This document shows positions 40,980 through 49,257 of a stretch of DNA of 64,000 bases, in pieces. The stretch covers positions 75,092 to 139,091 of the forward strand of contig CAKSTW010000006.1 in NCBI GenBank assembly GCA_934501435.1, read 5' to 3'. The notes beneath the pieces were generated by a model, which searched no databases, was not told the origin of the DNA, and saw nothing but the letters and a program-made list of their open reading frames with translations. Position numbers and translations under genes: made by a program. How positions within the stretch are numbered: position 1 is the stretch's first letter; every line of letters starts with the position of its first letter. This DNA is from an uncultured Eubacteriales bacterium (GTDB lineage: Bacteria > Bacillota > Clostridia > Oscillospirales > UBA644).

Positions 40980-41750
40980 TTATTTTCCGATGTACGCTTC
41001 GACAACCTGAGGATTGTTAAGCGCTTCAGCAGTGTTGCCCTGCGCGATGACCGTTCCGAAATTGAGAACGGAGACCTCGTCGCAAAGCCCGGAAACGAAC
41101 TTCAGGTCATGTTCGATAATCAGGATAGTCATATCGAACTTATCTCTTATGAATCTTATTGTTTCCATAAGTTCGGCGGTCTCGTTCGGGTTCATGCCCG
41201 CGGCGGGTTCGTCGAGAAGCAGCAGTTTCGGGTCTGTCGCCAAGGCTCTTGTTATTTCGAGTTTACGCTGTTTTCCGTAAGGAAGATTGCAGGCAAGGTT
41301 GTTTCTTTCGTCTTCAAGATCGAAAACGCGGAGAAGTTCTTTCGCTCTGTTTCTCATTGCGGTTTCAGTCTTAAAATGTTTCGGAAGACGAAGCATGCTT
41401 ACAAAAGGATTGCATTTGAATTCTTCGTGATTGTGAAGACCTACCATGACGTTTCTTATAACGCTCATATTGTTGAAAAGGCGTATATTCTGAAACGTAC
41501 GCGCAATTCCCTTTTTGTTTATTTCCTGCTGGCTTTTACCCGTGAGGTCTTCGCCGTCGAGGAAAAATTTGCCGCAGGTCGGCTGATAAACGCCCGTTAT
41601 CATATTGAAAATGGTCGTTTTACCGGCGCCGTTGGGACCTATAAGTCCGTATATCTGATTTTTCTTTATATCAAGGTTGATATGCTGCGCGGCTTTAAGT
41701 CCGCCGAAAGAAATTCCGAGGTCTTCGGTTCTGAGAATCGTATTGCTCAT
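40980..41750 (-). CDS. livG: Branched-chain amino acid ABC transporter ATPase LivG
   Basis: First ATPase of the Liv importer, 256 residues. Walker A GPNGAGKTT is at about 37-45. The ARTFQNIRLFNNMSVIRNV Q-loop segment is typical of LivG. The signature region LPYGKQRKLEITRAL deviates from LSGGQ, as is normal in LivG, and Walker B is LLLLDEPAAGMNP. AAAGGAGGT precedes the ATG. The start codon overlaps the livM stop by one base. Confidence 0.95.
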   Translation of the reverse strand: MSNTILRTEDLGISFGGLKAAQHINLDIKKNQIYGLIGPNGAGKTTIFNMITGVYQPTCGKFFLDGEDLTGKSQQEINKKGIARTFQNIRLFNNMSVIRNVMVGLHNHEEFKCNPFVSMLRLPKHFKTETAMRNRAKELLRVFDLEDERNNLACNLPYGKQRKLEITRALATDPKLLLLDEPAAGMNPNETAELMETIRFIRDKFDMTILIIEHDLKFVSGLCDEVSVLNFGTVIAQGNTAEALNNPQVVEAYIGK

Positions 41751-42892
41751 CAGTTCTGACCTCCTTTATCTTTTTTATCGGGAACATACGAAGTGTCGGG
41801 GGTGAGGTCCGTGGAAAGCACCGCGTCCATATTTATCTTTGTAGGAACTCTGTCCCACATAGCCTCGTCGTCTTTGATATCGGCGGGAGTTTTCTGTTTT
41901 CTGCCTCTGAAAAGAGACTTGAAGAAGCCGAATATCCTGTCTCTGACGGGGATAAATGCGGGAGCGTTGTTGAACATTACCATAACGATAAGGATTATCG
42001 AATAGATAAGGTATTTAAGCGCAGCAAGGTCTCCGCCGAGAGAAGTGAGTTTTACGTTTACAAAAGTCAGGAGCGCTGCGGAAATAATAGAACCGCTGAT
42101 GTTTCCCATACCGCCGAGGACGACCATAACGAGAATTTCGATCGAATAGTTATAGTCGAAAGTCGTGTAAACGACAGGGCTTACGTTCGACCCGTACAGA
42201 ACGCCCGCAACGCCCGCAAAGAATGCGGAAAGAACGAATATAAAGAGTTTGTAATAGGTAACGTTTATTCCCATCGCTTTTGCGGCGATCTCGTTGTCTC
42301 TGATTGCCGTAACCGCTCTTCCGTGCTTACTGCGAATGAAGTTCTGAACGATAAAGAGCATTATAAGGACAACGACGAACGCTACGATAAATACGGAAGC
42401 GCCGTATTTCATATCGGTCGTTTTGAAGCCTTTTGCGCCGCCGAAAAACGGGAGATTTTTGACTATCGTACGGACGATCTCACCGAAAGCAAGCGTAACT
42501 ATTGCAAGGTAGTCTCCCTTAAGGCGAAGTGCGGGAAGCCCTATGATAAGGCCGAATACCGCAGCGGAAAGACCTCCGACAATCATACCTATAATAAGAA
42601 CGATAAGTTTGTTCTGAACTATCGGCAATATCTGCAAAGCGACATAACAGCCGATATTCGCGCCGACGCACATAAAGCCTGCGTGGCCGAGACTGAGTTC
42701 GCCCAAAAATCCGACGACAAGGTTAAGGGAAACGGCAAGAATAACGCTGTATCCTATTTGAATGAAAAGGCTCGTGTCGGAGCGGCTCAGGTTTCCCGTA
42801 TAGAAAAGCGTCGCCGTTATGATGAGAAAAAGACCTACTGCAATATAGTTTATATAATACTTTAATTTGAAACCCTTTTTAGTTTTTCCCAT
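41750..42892 (-). CDS. livM: Branched-chain amino acid ABC transporter permease LivM
   Basis: Membrane subunit of the Liv importer. The 380-residue protein has about ten hydrophobic segments with the conserved GFLGELSLGHAGFM and GLPALRLKGDYLAIVTLAFGEIVR stretches, the latter being the ATPase-docking region of the LivM/LivH family. The C-terminal tail of about 60 hydrophilic residues, rich in Asp and Lys, is longer than usual and of unknown role. Two bases separate it from livH. Confidence 0.95.
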   Translation of the reverse strand: MGKTKKGFKLKYYINYIAVGLFLIITATLFYTGNLSRSDTSLFIQIGYSVILAVSLNLVVGFLGELSLGHAGFMCVGANIGCYVALQILPIVQNKLIVLIIGMIVGGLSAAVFGLIIGLPALRLKGDYLAIVTLAFGEIVRTIVKNLPFFGGAKGFKTTDMKYGASVFIVAFVVVLIMLFIVQNFIRSKHGRAVTAIRDNEIAAKAMGINVTYYKLFIFVLSAFFAGVAGVLYGSNVSPVVYTTFDYNYSIEILVMVVLGGMGNISGSIISAALLTFVNVKLTSLGGDLAALKYLIYSIILIVMVMFNNAPAFIPVRDRIFGFFKSLFRGRKQKTPADIKDDEAMWDRVPTKINMDAVLSTDLTPDTSYVPDKKDKGGQN

Positions 42893-42894
42893 CT

Positions 42895-43761
42895 TTACAC
42901 CTTCTCTCTTCTCTTTTTGCCGAGAATACCGGTAGGCTTAACAAGAAGTATCAGAATAAGGATAGAAAACTCGATAGCCGTGGTATACGGAGCAAGCACG
43001 GGAACGCTCAAAGAAAGTTTTTCGATTATTCCCATGAGTATACCGCCGATAACGGCGCCGGGAACAGAACCGATACCGCCGATAACGGAGGCGGTGAACG
43101 CCTTGATACCGGGCATGGAACCGAGGGTGGGTTCAACGGTCGGTATCTGCATAAGATAGAAAATACTTGCAAAAGTCGCAAGGCAGGAGCCTATCGCAAA
43201 AGTCTTGGATATTGTCGCGTTTACGTTGATACCCATAAGTTTTGCGGCGGCTTTATCTTCGGAAACAGCAAGCATTGCGCGCCCTGTTTTGGATTTATCT
43301 ATAAATACGGTCAGAGCGATCATTATTATTACGGAGACGATAAGCGTAAGGATAGTGGACATATTGAGCTGTGCACTTCCGAAAGAAACGCTTCCCATGT
43401 CGACAATCGTTACGGACAGAGGTTTTGCTCCGAAAATCAGCTGAGCGGTACTCTGCAAAAAGTAACTTACGCCTATTGCCGTTATAAGAACGGCAAGCGG
43501 GGACGCGCTCCTCAGGGGCTTATACGCGAGTTTTTCAATAAATACGCCGAGAGCCGTACATATAATTACTGCGATTATGATGCTGAGCCAGACGTTGCCC
43601 ATGGTCGCTATTCCGACGCAAAGAGTATATGCGCCGACCATTATGATGTCGCCGTGAGCAAAGTTGAGCATTTTGGCAACGCCGTAAACCATGGTGTAGC
43701 CGAGTGCGATCAACGCGTATATGCTTCCGAGGCTTAAACCGTTTATTATCGTTCCTAACAT
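42895..43761 (-). CDS. livH: Branched-chain amino acid ABC transporter permease LivH
   Basis: Partner membrane subunit, 288 residues with about eight hydrophobic segments. LALGYTMVYGVAKMLNFAHGDIIMVGAY at the N-terminus and the later AVSEDKAAAKLMGINVN and GGIGSVPGAVIGG are the LivH hallmarks. I chose the ATG at 43761 with GAGAGGA upstream; the longer frame would translate through the intergenic hairpin. It follows livK after about 100 bases containing that hairpin. Confidence 0.95.
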   Translation of the reverse strand: MLGTIINGLSLGSIYALIALGYTMVYGVAKMLNFAHGDIIMVGAYTLCVGIATMGNVWLSIIIAVIICTALGVFIEKLAYKPLRSASPLAVLITAIGVSYFLQSTAQLIFGAKPLSVTIVDMGSVSFGSAQLNMSTILTLIVSVIIMIALTVFIDKSKTGRAMLAVSEDKAAAKLMGINVNATISKTFAIGSCLATFASIFYLMQIPTVEPTLGSMPGIKAFTASVIGGIGSVPGAVIGGILMGIIEKLSLSVPVLAPYTTAIEFSILILILLVKPTGILGKKRREKV

Positions 43762-43801
43762 GGTTTTATCCTCTCTTCCTGAAAATTTTTCATATAAAAC
43801 A

Positions 43802-43837
43802 GTATAGGTCGAAGCCTGAAACATCTTCGACCTATAC
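43802..43837 (-). terminator. Intra-operon hairpin between livK and livH
   Basis: 13-bp perfect stem GTATAGGTCGAAG / CTTCGACCTATAC with a ten-base loop, then CTGTTTTATATG on the minus strand. Likely a leaky terminator or mRNA-stabilising hairpin giving more binding protein than permease. A small GTCATT/AATGAC hairpin (43844-43858) precedes it. Confidence 0.75.
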
Positions 43838-43865
43838 ATGACGGTCATTTACAATGACTTAAATG

Positions 43866-45017
43866 TTATTTGGAAAGATCAACGATAACGGGAACTTTGT
43901 TGGGAGCGCCGTTTTCGTTCCAGGTCATGGTGCCGGTAGCGCCGGTATAGGTAAAGTCAGACGAAGTCATGGTCTTGTAAACGATGTCTGCAAGATCTGC
44001 AGCCTTGATGTTTACGTCTTTGACTTCAGCCTTGGTCATTGCCGAAGCAATAGCCTTTACAACGTCGTAGGCGTCAGCCGCGAACTGGTCGGGATCTTTA
44101 TTGTATTTTTCTCTGTAAGCCTTAACGAAAGACGAAACGGTCTCGTCGGTGCTGTTCAGGTCAAACGGAGTGATATATTTTACTACATTGGGAATGCTGT
44201 TGGTCTTTATGGAATCCGCAACGCCGTCAAGTCCGTCGCAGCCGAAGAGAACCGCACTGCAACCGATCTTTTTAGCTTCCTGAGCGATAAGTCCGGCTTC
44301 GGTGTAGTAGATCGGAAGGAAGATAACGTCGCAGTCTTTAAGCGCGGCAACCTGCGTGGAAAAGTCTCTGTTGCTGTCGCTGTTGAATTTCTGAACACTG
44401 TAATCGGTCTTGCCGAGTTCTTTCATTTTGGTTTCGAAAGCATCGAAAATACCGGTGGAATAGGTATCGCTTTCATCATAGATAACGCCTATCTTTGTGT
44501 AGGTCTTTACAAGTTCCTCAGCAGCAAGATAGCCCTGGTCGGGGTCGCCGAAACAAACGCGGAAAGCATATTTGTTAACGACAACGTCTGCAGCGGAAGC
44601 GGACGGGGTCATAAAGAACAGATTGTCGGCATTCGCTTTGTCTGCAAAAGTAAGACAGGGATTGGTGGTAACGCTTCCGAGAGATATCTGCATACCTGCA
44701 TCCATAAGGGTGTCGTAAGCGACGCCGGCTTTTTCGGGATCGTTTTCGTCGTCTTTCATGTCGAAATTGATCTTGTAGCCGTTGATACCTCCTGCCGCGT
44801 TGATCTCGTCAACAGCAAGCTGAGCGCCTTCCTTGACCGAGTTTCCGTACTGAGCAGCGCTGCCGGTAAGAGGACCGGTTCCGCCGAAGTACCATGTTCC
44901 GTCGGCAGTCGTGCCGCCGTTGTTTTCTTTTGTCTCTCCGCAAGCCGCGAAACAAGCCGCAATCATTACGAGAGCGAGAATCATACATACGATTTTTGCT
45001 GCATAATTCTTTTTCAT
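43866..45017 (-). CDS. livK: Branched-chain amino acid-binding lipoprotein LivK-like
   Basis: Extracellular receptor of the Liv importer. The 383-residue chain begins MKKNYAAKIVCM, with a hydrophobic core and the lipidated cysteine at residue 26 (CFAAC). The mature domain has the type I periplasmic-binding fold: FGGTGPLTGSAAQYG, then AVDEINAAGGINGY and DDENDPEKA, typical of leucine/isoleucine/valine receptors. Two starts are in frame; the ATG at 45017 gives better ribosome-site spacing than that at 45026. Ligand class is inferred from the downstream genes. Confidence 0.92.
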   Translation of the reverse strand: MKKNYAAKIVCMILALVMIAACFAACGETKENNGGTTADGTWYFGGTGPLTGSAAQYGNSVKEGAQLAVDEINAAGGINGYKINFDMKDDENDPEKAGVAYDTLMDAGMQISLGSVTTNPCLTFADKANADNLFFMTPSASAADVVVNKYAFRVCFGDPDQGYLAAEELVKTYTKIGVIYDESDTYSTGIFDAFETKMKELGKTDYSVQKFNSDSNRDFSTQVAALKDCDVIFLPIYYTEAGLIAQEAKKIGCSAVLFGCDGLDGVADSIKTNSIPNVVKYITPFDLNSTDETVSSFVKAYREKYNKDPDQFAADAYDVVKAIASAMTKAEVKDVNIKAADLADIVYKTMTSSDFTYTGATGTMTWNENGAPNKVPVIVDLSK

Positions 45018-45079
45018 TTTACACATCTTCTTTCTTTGTTTTTTTCTATATTAAAATTATATAGACCGGATTTTAAGAT

Positions 45080-46375
45080 TTATCTTCCCATGGATTTTTC
45101 CTGTTCGCGTCTGGCTTTTTCGTCTTCCTGCTTCTGCCATTCCTGCGCTTCGAGCCATTCTTTTCTGACTTTGTCGTAGACTTCGTCGGGAATTTCGTAA
45201 TCGCCTTCGCCCGTGATGGGAGCATGGTATTCGCCCTCGCCCCAAGTACACCAGTAATCATGTCTGTACGCTTCGCGTTCTTCTTTGTTTCTGAAATTCG
45301 GAACGTCGTACGGCTGATTGTGGTTACATATCGACTTGTAAGCAAGAATTCCGGGGATAGCCATATCGAGAGCGGAGTAAACGTCGATTATATTGTCAAG
45401 TCCGTCTTTCTTGCCCATCATAGCCTCAACGAAGTAGTGAATGGGATAGAAGTCGGAACCGCCGTGACCGAGAGTGTGTGCCGCAAGGTCCGTTTCGACG
45501 ATGGGTTCGGGAACATACGTCACGTGCTGTTTGCTTATTCTGTCGTCGTAAACGTGAACGGTATGAAGATTTTCGTCCCATCTGTCGGACTCTGCCATTG
45601 CGTCTTTACCGTAAATCGAATACCAGATAGCGGCGGGTTCTCTCTTCATATATCCGTGAATGGATTTGACCATGGCGCCGTTTTCCATCTGAATAATTTC
45701 CATGGCGCCCTCGGCGGCACGGTAGCCGAGTTTCTGCATTCTTTCGGTCGGTTTGTTTTCAATACCGATAACTCTAACGGGTCTGAGTCCTGTAATATGT
45801 ACGATAGGACCGAAACTGTGGGTATTGTAGAAAGTCGAGTTGAAACAGTTTCTCCAGTGATTTTTTTCACCGTAAGTAATGTCTCTCCAGATTCCTTCGC
45901 AGTCGTGGATATATTCGCCCTCACCGTGAACGAATTCGCCGAGTTTACCCTCTCTGTAAAGTTTTCTCATTTCGGAAGTAGCTCTGAAATAGCAGTAGTT
46001 TTCGAGGTAAGCGAATATTTTTCCGCTTTCTTCGACCGCTTCGCAGAGTTCTACGGCTTCGGCAAGATTTTTGCATGGCTGAACTTCGGTCGCGACATGC
46101 ATGCCCTTTTTAAGGCAACGGATAGCGTAAGGTGCGTGTTCGTGAGCATAGTTTGCAAGGATAACGGCGTCCATATCGTGTTCGATGAATTTATCGAAGT
46201 CGGTATACATGGTGACGTTAAGTCCTTTTTCTTCCGCCATTTCGGCGCATCTGTCGAGCAGGTATTCGTATTTATCGCAGATAGCGACAAGTTCCGCATC
46301 GGGATATCCGGCAACAGTGTCTATCATAACTCTGCCGCGGCCCGCTCCGAAAACGCCTATCTTGATCTTGTCCAT
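45080..46375 (-). CDS. Gfo/Idh/MocA-family oxidoreductase
   Basis: NAD(P)-dependent oxidoreductase or glycosidase of 431 residues. The N-terminal Rossmann domain begins IKIGVFGAGRGRVMIDTVAG, followed by the family motif where EKP is usual but ATEVQPCKN is found here. The C-terminal half is the alpha/beta substrate domain, with SHDC and HGEGEYIHDCEG residues that could bind substrate. The tail is charged and coiled (EAQEWQKQEDEKARREQEK). Sugar or inositol derivatives are usual substrates for the family, but none can be assigned. Genes around it do not indicate a pathway. Confidence 0.85.
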   Translation of the reverse strand: MDKIKIGVFGAGRGRVMIDTVAGYPDAELVAICDKYEYLLDRCAEMAEEKGLNVTMYTDFDKFIEHDMDAVILANYAHEHAPYAIRCLKKGMHVATEVQPCKNLAEAVELCEAVEESGKIFAYLENYCYFRATSEMRKLYREGKLGEFVHGEGEYIHDCEGIWRDITYGEKNHWRNCFNSTFYNTHSFGPIVHITGLRPVRVIGIENKPTERMQKLGYRAAEGAMEIIQMENGAMVKSIHGYMKREPAAIWYSIYGKDAMAESDRWDENLHTVHVYDDRISKQHVTYVPEPIVETDLAAHTLGHGGSDFYPIHYFVEAMMGKKDGLDNIIDVYSALDMAIPGILAYKSICNHNQPYDVPNFRNKEEREAYRHDYWCTWGEGEYHAPITGEGDYEIPDEVYDKVRKEWLEAQEWQKQEDEKARREQEKSMGR

Positions 46376-46411
46376 ATTTTAACTCGCTTTCATATAAATA
46401 TTTTATAACAA

Positions 46412-46440
46412 AGAATATCACATTCAAATAGGTTTGTCAA
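46412..46440 (-). promoter_or_regulatory. Promoter of the Gfo/Idh/MocA gene
   Basis: On the minus strand perfect TTGACA (46440-46435), 17-base spacer, TATTCT (46417-46412), 37 bases before the start codon. Confidence 0.78.
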
Positions 46441-46485
46441 GGCTTTCGACCGTCTGTCACGAACAATTCAAAAACTTGAAAAAAA

Positions 46486-49254
46486 TTATTCAAAATATTG
46501 TTTTAAGAACTGTCCCGTAAAGGATTTTTTGCACTTCGCAATGTCTTTCGGAGTACCCGTCGCGATGACCGTTCCTCCGCCGTCTCCCCCCTCGGGTCCG
46601 AGGTCGATAACATAGTCCGAACACTTGATAACATCAAGGTTATGCTCTATTACGACAACGCTGTTTCCCGCGTCGACAAGTCTCTGCAAAACCCTGATAA
46701 GCTGATGAACGTCGGCGGAGTGAAGTCCCGTCGTTGGTTCGTCGAGTATATAGAGAGTATGTCCGCTGTATTTTTTCGAAAGTTCGGTCGCGAGTTTGAC
46801 GCGCTGCGCTTCGCCTCCCGAAAGAGTGGTCGACGACTGCCCTATCTTGATATAGCCGAGCCCGACATCGTAAAGTGTCTTTAATTTTCTGTAAATTACG
46901 GGAATATTCTCGAAGAATTTCATACCCTCTTCGACCGTCATATCCAGAACGTCGAAAATGTTTTTGCCGTTATAGCGGACTTCAAGAGTCTCTCTGTTGT
47001 AGCGTTTGCCGTTGCAGACGTCGCAGGGAACGTAGACGTCGGGCAAAAAGTGCATTTCGATTTTGAGAATCCCGTCGCCGCTGCACGCTTCGCAGCGCCC
47101 TCCCTGAACGTTAAAGGAAAAACGGTTCGGCTTATACCCTCTTGCAAGGGCTTCGGGAGTTCTGGCGAAAAGATTTCTTATTTCGTTAAAGACGCCCGTA
47201 TAAGTTGCGGGATTCGACCTCGGGGTTCTGCCTATCGGACTTTGGTCTATATTGATTATCCCGTCGATATTTTCAGCGCCGAGAATATCTTTGCATTTTC
47301 CGGGAACAAGGTTCGATTCGTTGATCTTTACCATCAGCGATTTATACAGGACTTCGTTTACGAGCGTTGATTTTCCGGAACCGGAGACCCCCGTCACCGC
47401 CGTCATGACGCCGAGCGGAAATTCGACGTCGATATTTTTCAGATTGTTTTCCGCCGCGCCGACGACCTTGATTTTTTTATCGGTCACGGGACGGTATTTT
47501 TCGGGAATTTCTATTTTCTTTCTGCCCGAAAGGTACATTCCAGTTATGGATTTTTCATTTTTGATAATTTCGTCGCAGGTCCCCGCGGCAACGACCTCTC
47601 CGCCGTGAACGCCCGCGCCCGGACCTATATCGACGATATAGTCGGACTGCCGCATCGTATCCTCGTCATGCTCAACGACGATAACGGTATTTCCCAGATC
47701 GCGGAGTTTTTTCAGCGTATCGAGAAGTTTCTGATTATCGCGCTGATGAAGACCGATGCTCGGTTCGTCGAGAATATACAGAACGCCCATAAGGGACGAA
47801 CCTATCTGCGTTGCAAGCCTTATTCGCTGCGCTTCGCCTCCCGACAACGTTGCCGCCGAACGCGCAAGGGTAAGATAGCCGAGACCGACGTTCTGCAGAA
47901 ACATAAGTCTCGATTTTATTTCCTTTACGATCTCCGCCGCGACCTTCGAGTCTTTTTCCGAAAGTTTAAGATTCGAAATATATTCATAAGCCTTTGTTAC
48001 CGGAAGAGAACAGAATTCAAACATATTGAGGTTTCCGACCGTAACCGCGCGGGCAACCTCGTTGAGCCTCGCTCCGCGGCAATCCTGACAGAGTTTGTGG
48101 CTCATCAGTCTTTCGGTCGCATATCTCGTGTAAAGGCTCGTCGTGCTTTTATAACGTCTTTCGATAGTCGGGATAATCCCCTCGTAGAATTCGTTTCCGT
48201 AAAGGATTTCATCAAGTCCCTGCGGATCGAGGTTTTTTATCGGCGTTGAGAGTTTGTCTCCGTATTTTTTCAGGATATCGCCGTAAGTTCTGAGCAGCGA
48301 CGGATTTTCAAGCAGGCTGCTAAATCCCATTGCCTTTACGGGTTCCTGCAGGAAGGAAAGTTTTCTGTCGGGAATAACAAGATTCGGATCAATGGTATTT
48401 ATTACTCCGAGACCCGAACAGGTCGGACACGCTCCCATGGGATTATTAAAGGAAAACATTCTCGGAGCAAGTTCTTCTATTGAAATGTCGTGGTCGGGAC
48501 AGGTATATTTAAGCGAAAAAAGTTGGGTCTCTTCGGTATCGGGGTCCATTGTAAGAACAAGCCCTCCCGAAAGATGAGCCGCCGTTTCACAGGAATCGGT
48601 AAGTCTCTTCTGTATATCTCCGCGGATAACAAGTCTGTCGACGATAACTTCTATATTATGTTTCTGATTTTTATTGAGCGGAATTTTTTCGTCAAGGTCG
48701 TAGATTATGCCGTCAACCCTTACTCTTACATATCCGCTTCTCTTATACCCCTCGAAATTCTTCTGATATTCGCCTTTTCTTCCTCTGACGACGGGAGCAA
48801 GGATATAAACCTTTTTCCCGTCGCCCGATTCGGTTATCCTGTCGACTATCTGGTCTATTGTCTGCTGTCTGATCTCCTTGCCGCAGACGGGACAGTGCGG
48901 AACGCCGACTCTCGCGTAAAGAAGTCTTAAATAGTCATAGATCTCGGTAACCGTTCCTACGGTTGAACGCGGATTTTTCGACGTCGTTTTCTGGTCTATC
49001 GAAATTGCGGGGGAAAGTCCGTCGATATAGTCGACGTCGGGTTTGCCTTTTCTGTCAAGGAACATACGGGCGTAAGACGACAGAGACTCGACATAGCGTC
49101 TCTGCCCCTCCGCATATATGGTGTCAAACGCAAGAGAAGTCTTTCCCGAACCCGAAAGTCCCGTAAAAACGATAAGTTTGTTTCTCGGAATGGTCAGGTC
49201 GATATTTTTAAGATTATTTTCTCTTGCGCCCTTTATTACAATATCTTCTCTCAT
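46486..49254 (-). CDS. uvrA: Excinuclease ABC subunit UvrA
   Basis: Damage-recognition ATPase of nucleotide excision repair. The 922-residue chain has two ABC ATPase modules, Walker A GLSGSGKTSLA (about 31-41) and GVSGSGKSTLV in the second half, each with LSGGEAQRIRLA or LSGGEAQRVKLA and LDEPS/LDEPT. Zinc-binding cysteine pairs are seen at CPVCGK, CPTCSG and CEACSGDG/CDVCNGKRY. It starts three bases after uvrB, with AAGGTG upstream, so uvrB and uvrA form one unit. Confidence 0.97.
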   Translation of the reverse strand: MREDIVIKGARENNLKNIDLTIPRNKLIVFTGLSGSGKTSLAFDTIYAEGQRRYVESLSSYARMFLDRKGKPDVDYIDGLSPAISIDQKTTSKNPRSTVGTVTEIYDYLRLLYARVGVPHCPVCGKEIRQQTIDQIVDRITESGDGKKVYILAPVVRGRKGEYQKNFEGYKRSGYVRVRVDGIIYDLDEKIPLNKNQKHNIEVIVDRLVIRGDIQKRLTDSCETAAHLSGGLVLTMDPDTEETQLFSLKYTCPDHDISIEELAPRMFSFNNPMGACPTCSGLGVINTIDPNLVIPDRKLSFLQEPVKAMGFSSLLENPSLLRTYGDILKKYGDKLSTPIKNLDPQGLDEILYGNEFYEGIIPTIERRYKSTTSLYTRYATERLMSHKLCQDCRGARLNEVARAVTVGNLNMFEFCSLPVTKAYEYISNLKLSEKDSKVAAEIVKEIKSRLMFLQNVGLGYLTLARSAATLSGGEAQRIRLATQIGSSLMGVLYILDEPSIGLHQRDNQKLLDTLKKLRDLGNTVIVVEHDEDTMRQSDYIVDIGPGAGVHGGEVVAAGTCDEIIKNEKSITGMYLSGRKKIEIPEKYRPVTDKKIKVVGAAENNLKNIDVEFPLGVMTAVTGVSGSGKSTLVNEVLYKSLMVKINESNLVPGKCKDILGAENIDGIINIDQSPIGRTPRSNPATYTGVFNEIRNLFARTPEALARGYKPNRFSFNVQGGRCEACSGDGILKIEMHFLPDVYVPCDVCNGKRYNRETLEVRYNGKNIFDVLDMTVEEGMKFFENIPVIYRKLKTLYDVGLGYIKIGQSSTTLSGGEAQRVKLATELSKKYSGHTLYILDEPTTGLHSADVHQLIRVLQRLVDAGNSVVVIEHNLDVIKCSDYVIDLGPEGGDGGGTVIATGTPKDIAKCKKSFTGQFLKQYFE

Positions 49255-49257
49255 AAT

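Noticed and set aside
43863..45179. Plus-strand frame of 438 codons opposite livK
   Set aside because: Antisense to a clear lipoprotein receptor gene in a complete operon; no ribosome site or recognisable motif.
45224..46408. Plus-strand frame of 394 codons opposite the Gfo/Idh/MocA gene
   Set aside because: Antisense shadow; the minus-strand frame has the Rossmann motif, a promoter and family-typical length.
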